A stretch of 64,000 nucleotides of DNA from Gracilaria gracilis (GCA_030374805.1 JARGSG010000051.1:248001-312000), one strand, 5' to 3'; counted from the stretch's first letter, positions 46,351 through 58,503 are shown. Numbers and translations are program-made. Notes: generated from the letters alone by a model not told the origin.

Positions 46351-46892
46351 AGGAAAAAAAGGAAACGGCAAAAAGGCTATGGTAAACACCGGTGCTATCC
46401 CTGTACAGGGTCGAACGCGACACAAGTGGAAAACAATCCCACGAATGGGTCCTGTTAGGTGACGCAGGGAGGATACACTACTCTCTCCTGGAAGGAGTCG
46501 ATGACCGCCGAGGGCGAAGAAGTATAGACCCAACCCTGGTTGCCCAAACTTTACTGTGCATGGTGGTGAGGTCGCCGCCATGCTAAGTAGCGAGCTCGCG
46601 CCAACAAGTAGTTAAACAAACTAACTAAATTAGGCCCACGCACAGTGGTAAGTACCCACGCGCCGTGGCGCCCGTCCCACGTCTACGTGGCCAACCTCCT
46701 GGCTCAACCGTGTCCCACATGTCCTTCCCACTACAGTGGTTGTTACTATTCATATACTCTTATTGGGAGCACCCGTCCGACATGTCGGAATATGACTAAG
46801 TAGTCAAAAACCTCCACCAGAGGTCGTTGCACTACATATCCCCCTCTTTAGACGGAAGTATCACCTCACAGAGGGAAAAGACGGCTGCAACC

Positions 46893-48726
46893 ATGGAGGA
46901 TAAAAGCACGCCCTCTCCCGGCTCGCCGGCAACTCCTCGTTCTCTACCAACGCACACCCCTACACCCGCGGTTACCATTGCTCCAGCATCTTCTCCCGAC
47001 ACCTCGGTCACCAACTACCTCCCTCCTCCGACTCCGGTCATCGACCTCACCATGAGTGGCACTGAGCAACACTACAAAGAGGGATTCACCGGCTTCCGTT
47101 CCGTGCCCTTACCGCAAGGCGGACAACAGACTGGTGCGAACCAGAGACAACCGTCCGGGACGGTGGAGATCCCTTCCCAAGTTGGGGCGTCAACCGGCTC
47201 CGAGGCTGGCCGCGATTGGCTGTCCTACGACTCCCTCGTGAGGCTCAGCCTGAACAATTGGCAGCTGGCTATGCGCCTCTGACTTGCGCCATGGTTCCAC
47301 CCGATCTCGGTGTTCGACGACGAGCTGATTTCTCCTTACATCGACGGCAATGGGCGCCCTTCCGGGGGATCTGCCGGCTATCGTCACCACTTCGTGAAAT
47401 TGGCGCCGGCGCGTTGCCGTACCTGCACACCAGGTTCTTCGCTATGCGGGCGAGCCCCGATCTCTGGCTCATGCCGCGCTGGTGCGGATCGGACACCGAC
47501 GGCAGAGCCGGGCTCCGTTCGAGTTCCTCATCCCGCAAGAGATGAGGTTCGACATCGAGCAGTACCACACCCGCGGGGAGATGGGCTATTGCGACCGGCT
47601 GTCGCCGTTGGAGACCTTTGCTTGACAAGGATTCCGGGTTGTCCGGCAGTAAGCTTTGTTCTTGCAACGACCGATCATTTGGGCCGAGTTCCGCTATCTC
47701 GCGCGTCGTTATCGGTCCTTCCTCCTTCATGAATTCATCCGCTTTGAGCGTCGTTGCCATTCCCGGTTCGAGTACTTCGTTCCGTATCAAAACTTTGAGG
47801 TGGAGCGTATTGCTCCAGCTCACCGACAATATCGGCACGTCCCTCTGTCAGCCTGGTATGCCCAGCTCGAAGCATGCCGGGGGTGCTACATAGAGCGGCC
47901 CTCGATGTTCACCTATTTAGGGTCATACCTCCTGACGGATCCGCGTAGCGGGCTTTGTTAGGTGGTAGTCACCAAGTGGGCAGTCCGCGCTGCGGCGAAC
48001 ATCCTCAGCGAGGCTTACGACCAGAACAGACTGTGGTTCCTTCCTCCGCGCGTGTGGGCCGGTATCCGTCCACTCGAGATAACCATCTCTCTTGGGGGTC
48101 AGGCTAACGCCGAAGAAGTCCTCGAACTACTCGAATATATCGAAAGTATTGACTGGAAACCGGTCCCGATCGGGCAGAGTGGCCGGGTCACCGGTGGTGG
48201 TGTACATGGCCCAGGTTTAGGGCGCAATACCGCCTTGGCGGGGGATTTCGTGTACTTCGATCAGTGCGAACAACAGGAGATTTCCGCTAGTGTAGCGGCC
48301 GAACTCCGGAATGCTCCAAGGGAAATCCAAGACGGTCATCCGTTTGGGTTCGTCGATTTAGACGATTATTACCGCTCCAGCGGGGAAAGTGAACCCATGT
48401 TGGACAACGCATCCGACGCGGCGGGTGGTGATGACAACGCGATGGTTGTCCGCACTTTTCCGGAAGATGACGAACCTGTTCCACAGGAGTCTGAGCCCGC
48501 TGCTGTGGCGTCGGCGTCAGCTTCGGCTGTTTTGACTTCCACGGCGGCTGCCGGAAGTACTCCCCAGACGGGTGAAAATCCCAGTGCCGTCATCGCGCAG
48601 TTCCTCCGAGAGGTGAGGCCCGGCGCCAATATGGTGACCGGCGATGTATCCACAATGCGGGAAGCTCTGGCGCAACGCCTCGGCGGTAGGCAGCCTCCAC
48701 ACGAGGGGAGTGGTCATAACCAGTAA
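46893..48726 (+). pseudogene. Antisense frame of GypA-2 (unknown product, lightly broken)
   Basis: This lies on the strand opposite gag-pol, starting (MEDKSTPSPGSP) 57 bp inside the 3' LTR edge and ending before the chromodomain. Long open pieces cover 46,893-47,282, 47,656-47,961 and 47,962-48,726. The first is Pro/Thr/Ser-rich. The second is Arg/aromatic-rich (FRYLARRYRSFLLHEFIRFE). The third has SIDWKPVPIGQSGR, DFVYFD and an Ala/Ser/Glu-rich tail. It matches GypA-1 (11,985-13,740) in order and sequence. No known domain is recognised. Transcription would have to start in or near the 3' LTR on the antisense strand. It is a fossil with about three breaks. Confidence 0.6.
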
Positions 48727-51708
48727 GACTGGGTCCGAATAGTAGCAATAAAATCCACCTGCTTGTGGATTCCTTCCGTCTATGACGTGTTCTTGTAGTC
48801 ATCGGTAGTAAACCGGCTACTTATCGCGGTGCGCGCGGAAATGTACACCCTGCTGAAAGGGAAAACCGTGTTTGCCACGTAATGACCAGCAACCTGGGTG
48901 AAAAACCCCTCGGGTATGTTCGCGAAACAGTATGGACGACCATGGTCGGAGTATCAGCGCATGAGCGGTGATCTCTTCCCGTCCATGACGTGTATTCTTC
49001 ATCTTCAACTCTTTCCGTTTCCACGGTTCTCTCTCATCCCACTTGGGCACTTCCCAGCGTAGCTGGTGGGGCTGTTCTCGTTCGACGGTGATACTGAACC
49101 ACCTTTGAACGTGGGAGATGCTCGATCGGCTCGGCGGTGTCCTGAGCCGGATCCTACCCGTACCAACGGACGTGGTAGCGTAATATACCCTCCTGATTCC
49201 AGGAATTTGCGACAATTCGGTCGACGATGTACTCTTGTAAGTACACCGGCCGGCCTTGCCGAATCGTCGTCACTGCTGTGCGCTCATCGCCCTGCGAAGG
49301 AGAATTTCCCGAATCGGGTATCGATACGCTCGTCGCGGTTGACCGATTGGTTCTCCGTGGAGAGGGGTGTTCCAGTGTGCGTACCGGTGAGCGTACCGCA
49401 AGTCTGCGTTCTTCGGGGCGAGCCGCAAGTCTGCGTGATTCAACCCGTACCGACGGTGGTTCTGAAGAGCTCGTCGCGGCTTTCCCGCATTGCGCTGCGA
49501 GTGGTGCAGCGCCACGCGCGCCTTCCATGCTTGCACGTGAATTCCCCGGCCTGCAGCCGTAAGGCGTTGTAGGGCCATCCGCCTCCCTGGACAGGGTGAC
49601 CTTTCCAGCGCGTGCCAAGTGGCGGCGCCGTGGCGATCCGTTCCCAACGGCTACTTCCGGTGACTAAGGGCTCCTGGTGGGACTTCCAGCAGTGCTGGGT
49701 GCAGCGCGAGCCGCACCCATTACTTGGAGCATTTCCGCCTCGAATGGCGTGTCCTCATCGTTCATGACGCGAACATCATCCCGGGTGACCGGTTTCCGTC
49801 TGGCGATGATGCCAGGGTCTACCCATACACTCGGAACTTACGCAACCGTGCGTGGCTTTGCGGTGCCGTCCTCTATTTGTACAGGGGTTGCCATCCGGCG
49901 TCCAGTGGTGGGTTTCAGCGCCGCGTCCGCCGTTGCGGTGGGCGCGTGCGACCGATTGTCCGGAGCCGTCTCCGGTGGGGTTGGTTTCTTACCGCCCAGC
50001 TGAGCTGGTATCAGAACACGATCACGGCTCGCCGTGGGCAAGGGTGGGGTTGTTTTGTCCGCTTCAGCGTGTAGCTCCTCTGCTTGTGGCGTGGTTATGC
50101 TTCCCGTATTGGGGCCTGACAAACCGGACGCGCCGGGTTCCCCGCCTAAAGCGGCGTGTCTGACGGGATTTCCGGTGTGGCAACAGCCTGCTGTGTACCA
50201 CGGATGTCTTCTTCACGTTGCGACGGCGGATTACCTTCAGCAGAAGTGACCTCCTTCCCCTCCTTAGACGGAGCGGCGGGAGATGGGGTAGAGCGTTCCG
50301 CTACGCGGGTAGAGTCCCCGCTAGCGGGTTGAACAGAAGAATGGCCATTCTGACCAACAATGTTTTTCGATATCATCAGTGTATCCGATTCCATCGGTAG
50401 GTCTGAAAGTCCCCGGTTGGGGTGTGGTAGAATCAGCGGGCGATTCAGCACGATTGTTTCGGGGGTTGTCGATTCCATAGACATGGGGCTGGCAAGTGCC
50501 AGCACGACCTTAGACGAAGGTGGGGGGGCCAAGACCACGTGATCGCAGGAGATCCGCTCATGCGCTTCCTTGGTTTCCAGTACCACTGTCCTCCGCGACG
50601 GAGATTGCCTTGAATGGTCCATCCGCCACGGGCGAGAGCTTATGGCGTTTCTCCCTATCAGGGTTATAGTGTTCCTTCCGTACGAAGACGTAGGTACCCG
50701 CCTTAGCTGGCGGTGTGTTACTTCCTCGCAAGCGAGCATCGAAATCACGCTTGTAAGCGGCTTGAGCGCTCACCATAGATTGGCGAGTGGCGTGTACCAA
50801 CTTGGATAGCCATTGCTTCCATTTCTGGCGGTATTCACCCACAGAGGGGAAGTTACCAAGCGTAGGCTCTTATTTCAACGCCACCGGCGGGGGGGTATGG
50901 GATAGTACCAACTCGAACGGTGAAACAGCGGTAATTCTATGTACCTCTGTGTTGTAAGCGAACCTCAGCGCGTCAGTGTACAGGTCCCATGTCTTTGGGT
51001 GATCGGCCACGTAAGAACGGAGAGATGCTAGCATCGTCCGGTTGAACCGTTCGACTTGCCCATTACACTGAGGATGGGAGGTTGTAGTGAACAGGTTCTT
51101 TACAACCAGGATGCGACATACATCCTGGAAGAACCGCGATGCGAACTGTTTCCCGTTATCGGAGAGTACTTGAACCGGCGGACCGTAGACGAAAATCCAG
51201 TGCTTCACGAAGGCCTGGGCTACCGTGAAAGCGGACGAGCAAAAACTTGTGACCTCTCCGGGTCGTCAGGAGGGATCCAAGTATATCGATTGCGAGAACC
51301 TCGAGGGGCGCCCATGCGGGGAATAACCTCATCTTCTTTGAGTTCTTCCGGAGTTTAACCCGGTTTTTCGCGCACTCAGTGCAGAACCGCACCGTTGCGT
51401 AGCAATCGATCGCCATGGGGGGCCAGGAAAAGTCCCTTCGCAGGGTTAAGTAGAACTTCCGTCCACCGGCGTGGCCACTCAACCTTGCGTAATGCGACAG
51501 TTGGAGTACCCGCGCCTGCAGCGTGTGAGGCACCACCACTTGTGGGTTAGACACGACCGTTCTAACGAGATAGCCGACGTCACTAACCTCAAATGGGAGG
51601 GTTGCACCTCCGTTTGAACGGGCACGAATGCCCACGCAGAACGGTTCGCCGTGTTGTTCTCGGATCATTTCCTCCGGTGTTACCAGGACAAAATTCCCCG
51701 GTAGGGGA
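48727..51708 (-). pseudogene. GypA-2 integrase and chromodomain (broken)
   Basis: On the minus strand the integrase zinc finger (HYARLSGHAGG, FCTECAKNR) and core are seen: LAIDILG (first Asp), VLSDNGKQF (second Asp) and QCNGQVERFNRT (Glu). They are followed by the C-terminal SH3-like part (YVFVRKEHYNPDREK) and a Pro-rich linker. Chromodomain motifs lie at about 49,154-49,230 (YIVDRIVA, LRYHVRWYG), continuing to about 49,060. This is a chromovirus-type arrangement. It is a fossil with several breaks. Confidence 0.75.
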
Positions 51709-52461
51709 TGTTGAGGTATGGATGTGGTCGAGTGCCTCTCAGACTTCTGCAAGACAAAGTTGCAGGGGAGCATGGGCACTTTTGGAACCTGGTGCAGCAA
51801 AAGCGCATATGCGTGTGTTTGTGAACCCAACGTGACCTTGCAATGTTATTGGCTCCTGCAAATGGCGACATGCAACGTGGTGCGCACAAGTGGACGGTTC
51901 TGTGTGGAGTAATAGGTGCTGAAGATACAAGTGGAGCGCTGTGATTGGCTGCAGCTCGTGTCTTGTGGCCACTTATGCAGTAGCAGAGTATGTGCACATA
52001 TGGGCCCTGTAGGGCGGTTTGGAGCAGATATGCGTTTGCATGCTATTCTAAAGGGGTTTAACAAAGAATGTGCGCTTCTGTGCTGCGCTGAGGGGGTGGC
52101 AGCGCCAGGCCGAAATTAGGGATTTTTTGGATCTGATTGTTTGAAGGAAGCACCTGGCTTTAGATCTGGCGTTGTTTGGATTAGTCGAATGTTTGAATTA
52201 GATGTTTTGAATTCGTATTATGTTTGCGCGCACTTCCGTTGTACGAGTGTACACTTTGAAAACGTGTGCCGTGATGTCGCATGCTGCGGCGGTGGCGGAT
52301 GCGCCGGCGGCGAGGCGCGCTAGGGTATTTGTAGGTTCCCATCACCATCGGTTGAGTAAACTCGGAAAAAAGGTGGCCCACCCCTTTCACTTGTTCTCCT
52401 TCTATTTTTCTTCTCTATTGTCTTTCTTCTTACGTCTCTCTAACCTGCGTTTACATTATCA
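51709..52461 (+). repeat. Solo copia LTR inserted in GypA-2
   Basis: The 753-bp unit starts TGTTGAGGTATGG and ends CATTATCA, flanked by GGGGA on both sides (51,704-51,708 and 52,462-52,466). GypA-2 sequence resumes after it and matches GypA-1 at about 16,810-17,040. It is the same family as the 5' LTR of C2 (58,529-59,256), sharing GGATGTGGTCGAGTGCCT and the GCGCATATGCG block. The internal part is gone, consistent with LTR-LTR recombination. Confidence 0.85.
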
Positions 52462-52466
52462 GGGGA

Positions 52467-52691
52467 TTGTCAGCCCCATTCTCGTTTGCCACGAGTAGTT
52501 CTTCCAATTCATCGTCGAATTCTTAGTCTTCTAGCCAAATGTCGAGTTCAACCTCCCGACCTTCCGTGTCCACCTCGTCAGCGACGAAACGAAAAATCTC
52601 ATCATCTCCAGAGGGGAGGCCTTTCCCATTCGTGGGTAATCTCGACAGTGCGTCGGCTTGCGTGTTCAGCGCTCCCTTCTTATACACGACT
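52467..52691 (-). pseudogene. GypA-2 pol continuation after the solo LTR
   Basis: These 225 bp match GypA-1 at about 16,810-17,035 (for example TCTCGTTTGC, GAAAAATCTCATCAT, CATTCGTGGGTA). It ends where the C3 LTR begins at 52,692. Confidence 0.65.
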
Positions 52692-53586
52692 TGTTGGATT
52701 TCATGCTGTCACTGACATCAAGCTGTTCACATGTGACAAGTCTAGAATGGTACCTTGGTATGTAAGACTATGACTGATGTCGTTCTGTACGCTCCACTGT
52801 GTTGGATGGTGGAAGAGCCACCATTGGATGAACGTGTCAGATGTGGTGCTGTGTCGAATATCAAGGTGTTCAGATGGAATCATACAGACAGACTGTACAC
52901 GATGACACGTTGCCTAGAGTGGTCGAGGTGTACAGTGTGCACATGTAACAATGTGAATACTTGGTACATGGTGCACGAGTATGGACACTGTTGAGTGGTT
53001 GACATCATGTTCGAGTAGTGCTGCATGCACATGTATGTATCTGGATGCATGGAACTTGTTGGCTGTGTTTGGTTCACGTCATATGGTTTACAGGTACTTG
53101 TTGCTGACGTGTGACTTGGTGATCCTAGATATATACATTATGGCGTCGTGTACTGATTACAGGTTGCAGGCAACAGGTGCGGGTGTTTGTGTATGGATTG
53201 TCGTGGTCTGGTCATTATGGTGCGCTGTCGTATTGTGTGTATGCACTGTCATGGATGCGCATGCTTGTACATTGTTGTACATTGTTGTGCAGTATTGTAC
53301 GGAATTGTTTTGCACTGCTGTGCACTGCTGTGCAATGTTGTGCCTTGTTACTTGTAAGCTGTCATAAATTGTGGCAGCGTTACCATGTCATGTTAGAAGA
53401 TGATTGGTAGTATTGAGTGTTCCTGCTTAGTGGCTTAGGTTTTACTCAGAGTTGGAGTTGTTCTGTGGTGCTACGAAGAAGTGCTATATAAGTTGTGAGC
53501 TAAGCACCTCCAAGTAAATCCCAGCCAGAGCTGGCGAACTTCCCTTGCATCCCCTCAACTTTCCCAACCAGCTATAACCTCCATCA

Positions 53587-53601
53587 GGTTATGGGCCCAG
53601 C
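53587..53601 (+). other. Primer-binding site of C3 (initiator tRNA-Met anticodon arm)
   Basis: GGTTATGGGCCCAGC is complementary to GCTGGGCCCATAACC, the anticodon arm of eukaryotic initiator tRNA-Met. Drosophila copia is known to use this internal tRNA site (half-tRNA priming) rather than the CCA end. It lies right at the LTR end. Confidence 0.75.
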
Positions 53602-53830
53602 CCCGCTGACCTCTGCCGATTTCGTTCGTCATGATTCCCTTACCGCCGCTCTCCCTACCCGCCAACCTCGTTATTCATCGCTGTTGTTGATGTTTCCGTT
53701 GTTTGTTCGATTCCGTTCCTTGTGTTATTGGTTGGTTTTGTTGGTGTTGTAATTCTTTTTTTCGATTGCGTTCCTCCCTGAGGGCGTTGTGTTGGTAGTG
53801 GTTCGACGTTGACTCTCTATCGCGATTCTT

Positions 53831-53942
53831 GAGTTGAGTGTCAATTCTAGGAGAATTGGCTAGTAGATGACCTATAGTCTGATCCCGACTAGTACGGTCA
53901 TGAAACACTATAAATAAAAAGCAATTGATTGAAAAAAAAAAA
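53831..53942 (+). mobile_element. 112-bp polyadenylated retrocopy (mRNA 3' end or SINE-like)
   Basis: The unit ends in 11 A residues. An AATAAA signal lies about 18 bases before them. It is flanked by imperfect 15-bp direct repeats, TCTATCGCGATTCTT (53,816-53,830) and TCTATCGTGATTGTT (53,943-53,957), as expected for LINE-driven target-primed insertion. The source transcript is not recognised. It sits in the C3 leader, so it is younger than C3 or was carried by its source copy. Confidence 0.6.
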
Positions 53943-54784
53943 TCTATCGTGATTGTTTTTGGGTGCTCGTTGTTACCCTTATTGTCGATCGCTATCCGCT
54001 TGGTTCGGTCTCCCTCTATTGTTCTTTGTTGTTGGGATCCCCGCGTCGTGTCCGCGGGTTCTGATCCGAGAGGTTGAGATCATTTTTATCGAAGTCTGGG
54101 CATCAGCTTTGTGCTCAGCAGTTCTTATTGAAGTCCGTGCACTACGTGTGTGCTCGGCAATTCTGGTCATCACTGTAATACCTGTGCGACGAACGGTTGA
54201 TCCGAGTAATCGGGGACGGGAGCCAGGCGGCTTGAACCAAGACGGACGTGCTGACTAGCGGGCTCCACCGGTCTTTTCGGGCGGATAACGGTGTTGTACC
54301 GCGAGCGCTGAAGCTAACGGGGTGCCGTGGCGTACTGCACTTTGGTTGTGGTGTTTGACTTTTGTTTGTTGAACCTGACTGTATGTTAGGTGCTTGGACG
54401 GCAGTGAAGGCATCCATAAGGAGCTTTTGATCCGTGGAATTGACTCATTGGCTTGTCCAGTGGGCTTTTAGTACCGGGAGGCAACGTATCGAAGGCTGAC
54501 CTCCCATTGGGATCAGGCCGCTTGTGATCTTCATTGATTGCTCGCTAGAAGCGTACCTTGGGTGTCAAAGTAGCTGCTGTTTCAAGGTCGCGCAAGTTCT
54601 TGCAAGAGATCAGAGAGGGTTTTACTTGGTGAAGGCATATCTTTGGCCATTAACCATCCTCTGGACGTCTCGTAGAGAGCAACGCCCCTTCTCCTTGAAA
54701 GCAGGAGGACGTAGACTGAAGAAGTCGTTTCCTACCCGGAAGGTCTCCGGGGGTCAGGGGTCCGACTCCCAAGGGTACCGGAGA

Positions 54785-55583
54785 TGGAGGTTATAGCTGA
54801 GAAGGGAAGGTTGATGCAAAGGGAAGGTGGGGATATGCAAAGGAAGTTCGCCCAGCTCTGGCTCGGATTTACTTGGAGGTGCTTCTGTCACAACTTATAT
54901 AGCACTACGTCGTCGCACTCCCGCTCACTTCCACTCCGAGTAAAACCTAAGCCACCAAGCGGGGACACTCAATACTACCCATCATCATCTAACATAACAT
55001 GGTAACACTGCCACAATTCATGACAGCTTACAACTAACAAGGCACAACAGTGCACAACAGTGCGCAACAAGTTACGTGCCTACTCAACAAGTTACGTGCC
55101 TACACATAACGATGACCATGCACCAATTCACATCGTGCCAATACACTGTAATCCGTACACCACACCAATATGTGTATGCTCCAGCTCACCAAGTACCACG
55201 TAACCACAAATTCACTCAATGCCATAAGTTCCCACAACATGTTACCACAGTGTTCGTGTAACCTTCATGACTGTACCTGACTCATCACCATAGCGCACCA
55301 AGTTGCATCGATGTGTTGAACATGTCCACGTACATAACTGTGCACACTGTCCAGCATACCCATCTGTGCTAGCTACACACGTGTAACCCAGAACAACCCA
55401 GTAGTGCCATAACACTTATACACACCACGTTGCATGTGAACATTTGCAGTAGCCAATCAGAAGCCAGTTTCACGTTGAGTTTGCACAAATGCGCATATGC
55501 GCTTTTCCAGCAGCACCCTCCAAAACAGCCCATGTTTCCTTGCACTTTTGGTTTCAGTGACAGCACTAGGTCAACATCCAACA
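54785..55583 (-). repeat. 3' LTR of C1 (mosaic)
   Basis: On the minus strand it begins TGTTGGATGTTG. Its first quarter resembles the C2/solo LTR family (GCATATGCGC, ATTGGCTACTGCAAATG, ACATGCAACGTGGT). Its last 400 bp or so resemble the C3 LTR (GTGCCTTGTTA, TGTAAGCTGTCAT, CACCTCCAAGTAAATCC). The combination suggests recombination between families. Confidence 0.6.
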
Positions 55584-55657
55584 CCCCACCTCTGTCACTG
55601 ACTTCAAAGCTCTAGGTGCTGCACGCCACACTCCTTGCGTAACTTCTCGAGCTTCAC

Positions 55658-58503
55658 TCAGGAAAGAGGCTTGTTTAGCATATCGGCACCCATGGAATCA
55701 GTTAGACAGTAGAACAGCACGATGGATTTGTCACGCAGAGCGTCTCTAGTGAAGTGGAATCGAATGTCGATGTGCTTCGTTCGCTTGTTCACAACTCCAT
55801 TTCGAGCTTCAGCACTTGACAGCGCAACCAATTCCTGCTGACGCGAACTCCAGGACAATGGACCACCGCTCATCATGAACACATATCCACTGGTAGACTT
55901 GCGGTTGGCAACATCGCCTGCCCAGTCAGAGTCCACATAGCCGTGCAGTTCCAGATCAGTGGTAGAGCCGTAGGTGAGTCGAAAGAAGCAAGTACCGTTG
56001 AGATAGCGAAGCACACGTTTGACTGCCTTCCAGTGAGTCTCTCCAGGTTTCTCCACATACTTTGCAAGTTTGGACACTGCGTATGAGATATATGGACGAG
56101 TTCCCACAGACAAATACGTAAGACTGCCAATCGCCTGACGATACGGAACATCCCTGAGTACCTCCTCAACAACAGACAAGTCCACACCGGATTCCATCGG
56201 AATGTCAACTGGCTTAGACTGATGCATGCCGAAACGTTCTAAGACCTTTGGCGTGTACGCAGACTGAGTCAGGTACAGCTGTCGCTTAGCTCGATCACGG
56301 TGGATCTCGAATCCGAGAACCATACGAGCTTCCTTGACGTCCTTCATGCGGAACCGAGTTGACAGCTCTGCCTTTACGCGATTCATGGTCTCCATGCTCG
56401 GACTTGCTATCAGCAGTTCATCCACGTATAGAGCAATGATAACCACAAATCCCAGTATTACCCCGGTGTACACACACTCATCTGCGTCATTCGGCTTCAA
56501 CATCTCATCAACAAGGAACGTGTATATCTTTGCATGCCACTGCCTTGGTGCCTGTCTAAGCCCATAGATGGCTTTCTTTAAACGACACACCAAGTCTTCG
56601 TTCCCTTGCTGTATGAAACCTTTTGGCTGCTCCATATACACTGTCTCCTCAAGGTCGCCGTTCAGAAACGCAGTCTTCACATCCATCTGGTGCAAATGGA
56701 AGTCTCGCACAGCTGCAATCGACAGGATCATCCTGATCGAAGTGAACTTCACCACTGGGGCATAAGTCTCTGAGAAGTCCACACCTTCGATCTGCAGGAA
56801 TCCTCTAGCAACCATACGAGCCTTGTACCTGACAGTTGGTTCACCAGATGGTGCAGCTTCATACTTCTGAACGTACACCCACTTGAACGAATTCACGTTG
56901 CTGTCTGCTGGCCTAGGCACTAGATCCCATGTGTCATGCTCTATCAGTGACTGGTACTCGCTCTTCATTGCCTTCTTCCATGATTCGGAATCAGGGCGTG
57001 ACACAGCTTCACTATAAGAAGAAGGAGTGTCATCACTGGCTGTTAGAAGAGCAGTTCCACCCCACCAACGCGTAGGCTTCTTACTCTCACGTGTGGATCT
57101 ACGAACAGGCTGTGTCTCTTGCCCTTCAGGCTCACCATGTGGAACTGGTGTGGAACCATCACTGGTACTCTCAGACGCATCATGGACATCAGGCGCAGGT
57201 GCGGAAGGATCATCTTCACTGGGGTGACTGGATGTGTCAGAGTTGGAGGTGTTATCCGGACTAGACATCTCACTCAACTCCATGTCAGCATAGTCCTCTC
57301 CCTCACAGTTCTCATGGTTTTCTAAGCCCGAAGACTCGTCAAACCTCACATCTCTTGACACAATCACCTTCTCTTCTTACCATCCCACAACTTGTACCCG
57401 TGGGACCCAGAAGTGTACCCAGTGAAGATGGCTTCCTTTGCTCTGTTGAAAGTCGGAGCACGGGTTGCCTTTCCTACTACACACGAGCCACACACATCCA
57501 GCTTCTGTGCCAAATCCACATTCAGCCCTGATACAACCTCATTGCGAGCCATCTGCTTAATGCCTTCCACATTCACATGAGCCATTCGAGCATGCCAAAG
57601 AGACAGATCTGACACAAGGGCGCTGTCCACATCTGTACGCTGTTCGGCTGCAGTGCGAAGGTAGTACAGGCCTTTGAAACGGCACCCGGAGGCAACCACT
57701 TTCGACCATTTGTAGACACATACCTTCTCTCTATCTAACACTACCTTGCAGCCCAGATCACAGATGGCCGACACTGAAAGTAGGTGGTACCGTAAGGATG
57801 GCACGTGCACAACCTGTTTCAGTTTGCACTTACGTTTGGCACCTTCCACAGTCAGATCAAGCTCCACACTACCGCGACCAACAGACTCTAGTTTGGAATC
57901 ATTGCCGATACTCACGGCAGAGGACACCTTGCTCTCATACGTTTGGAACATTGAGTCATCATACGTCATGTGTGCAGTCGCACCAGAGTCAATAATCTAT
58001 TCACTGTTTGTAGCCTTATCGGCACCTGTCGCAATGAGACATACAAAGTCAGAATCGTCGCCACTCGCACCAAGCTCACAGCTGAGCCCGGTATTCACAC
58101 TGGGGTGAGCAGCATCGACCTGATGCTTGTTAGCCCCATCACGTTGTCTCTTGTAACAGTTCTTCTGGATATGACCCTTCTTGCCACAATAGTAACATAT
58201 AATTGACTTCAATGACCTCTGACGCCCAACCAAAGCTGCGTCACTTCCGGATTCCTCCTTGGCACGATCATTCACTCGCTGCTCTTCTTGCAGCAAACGA
58301 CACTTCACGAACTCCAAACTGAGCTCGCGATCTCTGATCGTGGTGTCGATAGCGACAATGAGGTATTCGAGACGTTCCGGAAGTCCACATAAGATAGCCA
58401 TTGCAATGTCTTCTTCTTCAACTTTGACGTCCATGTTCTTGAGATCAGAAGCCAAGTGACGAACATGATTGATGAATTGCAACATCTTCTGGTCGTCACG
58501 CAT
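55658..58503 (-). pseudogene. C1 gag-pol remains
   Basis: The stretch at 58,503-57,997 is gag with the knuckle CYYCGKKGHIQKNC. The stretch at 57,969-57,364 holds the protease-adjacent region and GAG-pre-integrase (LWHARMAHVNVEGIK, CGSCVVGKATRAP). The stretch at 57,367-55,658 is the reverse transcriptase (FKWVYVQKYEA, QMDVKTAFLNGDLEE, ALYVDELLIAS) and RNase H (YVDSDWAGDVANRKSTSGYV). This is the Ty1/copia order. It is a fossil with about three or four breaks. Confidence 0.8.

Larger units (their letters stand above)
38827..46836 (-). repeat. 3' LTR of GypA-2, split by a MULE
   Basis: The ends are TGTAGTGCAACG and CGTTGCACTACA, a 12-base inverted terminus. On the minus strand the polypurine run AAAGAGGGGGATA lies just before the LTR start at 46,836. 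The LTR-derived parts are 38,827-39,101 and 46,351-46,836, about 760 bp together, and both align to the GypA-1 LTR at 10,848-11,928. The CAACCCTGGTTG block is at 46,532. Confidence 0.75.
38827..52691 (-). mobile_element. GypA-2: younger chromodomain Ty3/gypsy element, host of several insertions
   Basis: The minus-strand fossil is of the same family as GypA-1. The order seen from low to high coordinate is 3' LTR (38,827-46,836, interrupted by the MULE), polypurine tract, antisense frame (46,893-48,726), chromodomain (about 49,050-49,240), integrase (about 50,146-51,708) and the integrase/RNase H junction region (52,467-52,691). A solo copia LTR (51,709-52,461) and copia C3 (from 52,692) have inserted in pol; the rest of GypA-2 is not in the window. 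Coding sequence is better kept than in GypA-1, with around ten breaks. Confidence 0.8.
52692..54784 (+). mobile_element. C3: copia 5' LTR and leader
   Basis: The LTR is 52,692-53,586 (TGTTGGA...CCATCA, 895 bp). The primer-binding site GGTTATGGGCCCAGC follows at 53,587, with a non-coding leader up to 54,784 where C1 has inserted. Its LTR shares its last 400 bp or so with the C1 LTR. The leader holds a small polyadenylated retrocopy (53,831-53,942) and a block also found in the C2 leader. No coding part of C3 is visible in the window. It is a fossil, inserted in GypA-2. Confidence 0.65.

Noticed and set aside
52981-53367. 128-codon frame rich in Cys, Val and Leu, resembling a membrane protein
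   Set aside because: Lies wholly inside the C3 LTR, in a T/G-skewed stretch; hydrophobicity is a result of base composition.
54738-54775. tRNA T-arm-like sequence (GGGGTCCGACTCCC)
   Set aside because: No acceptor, D or anticodon arm around it; better seen as part of the shared copia leader block.
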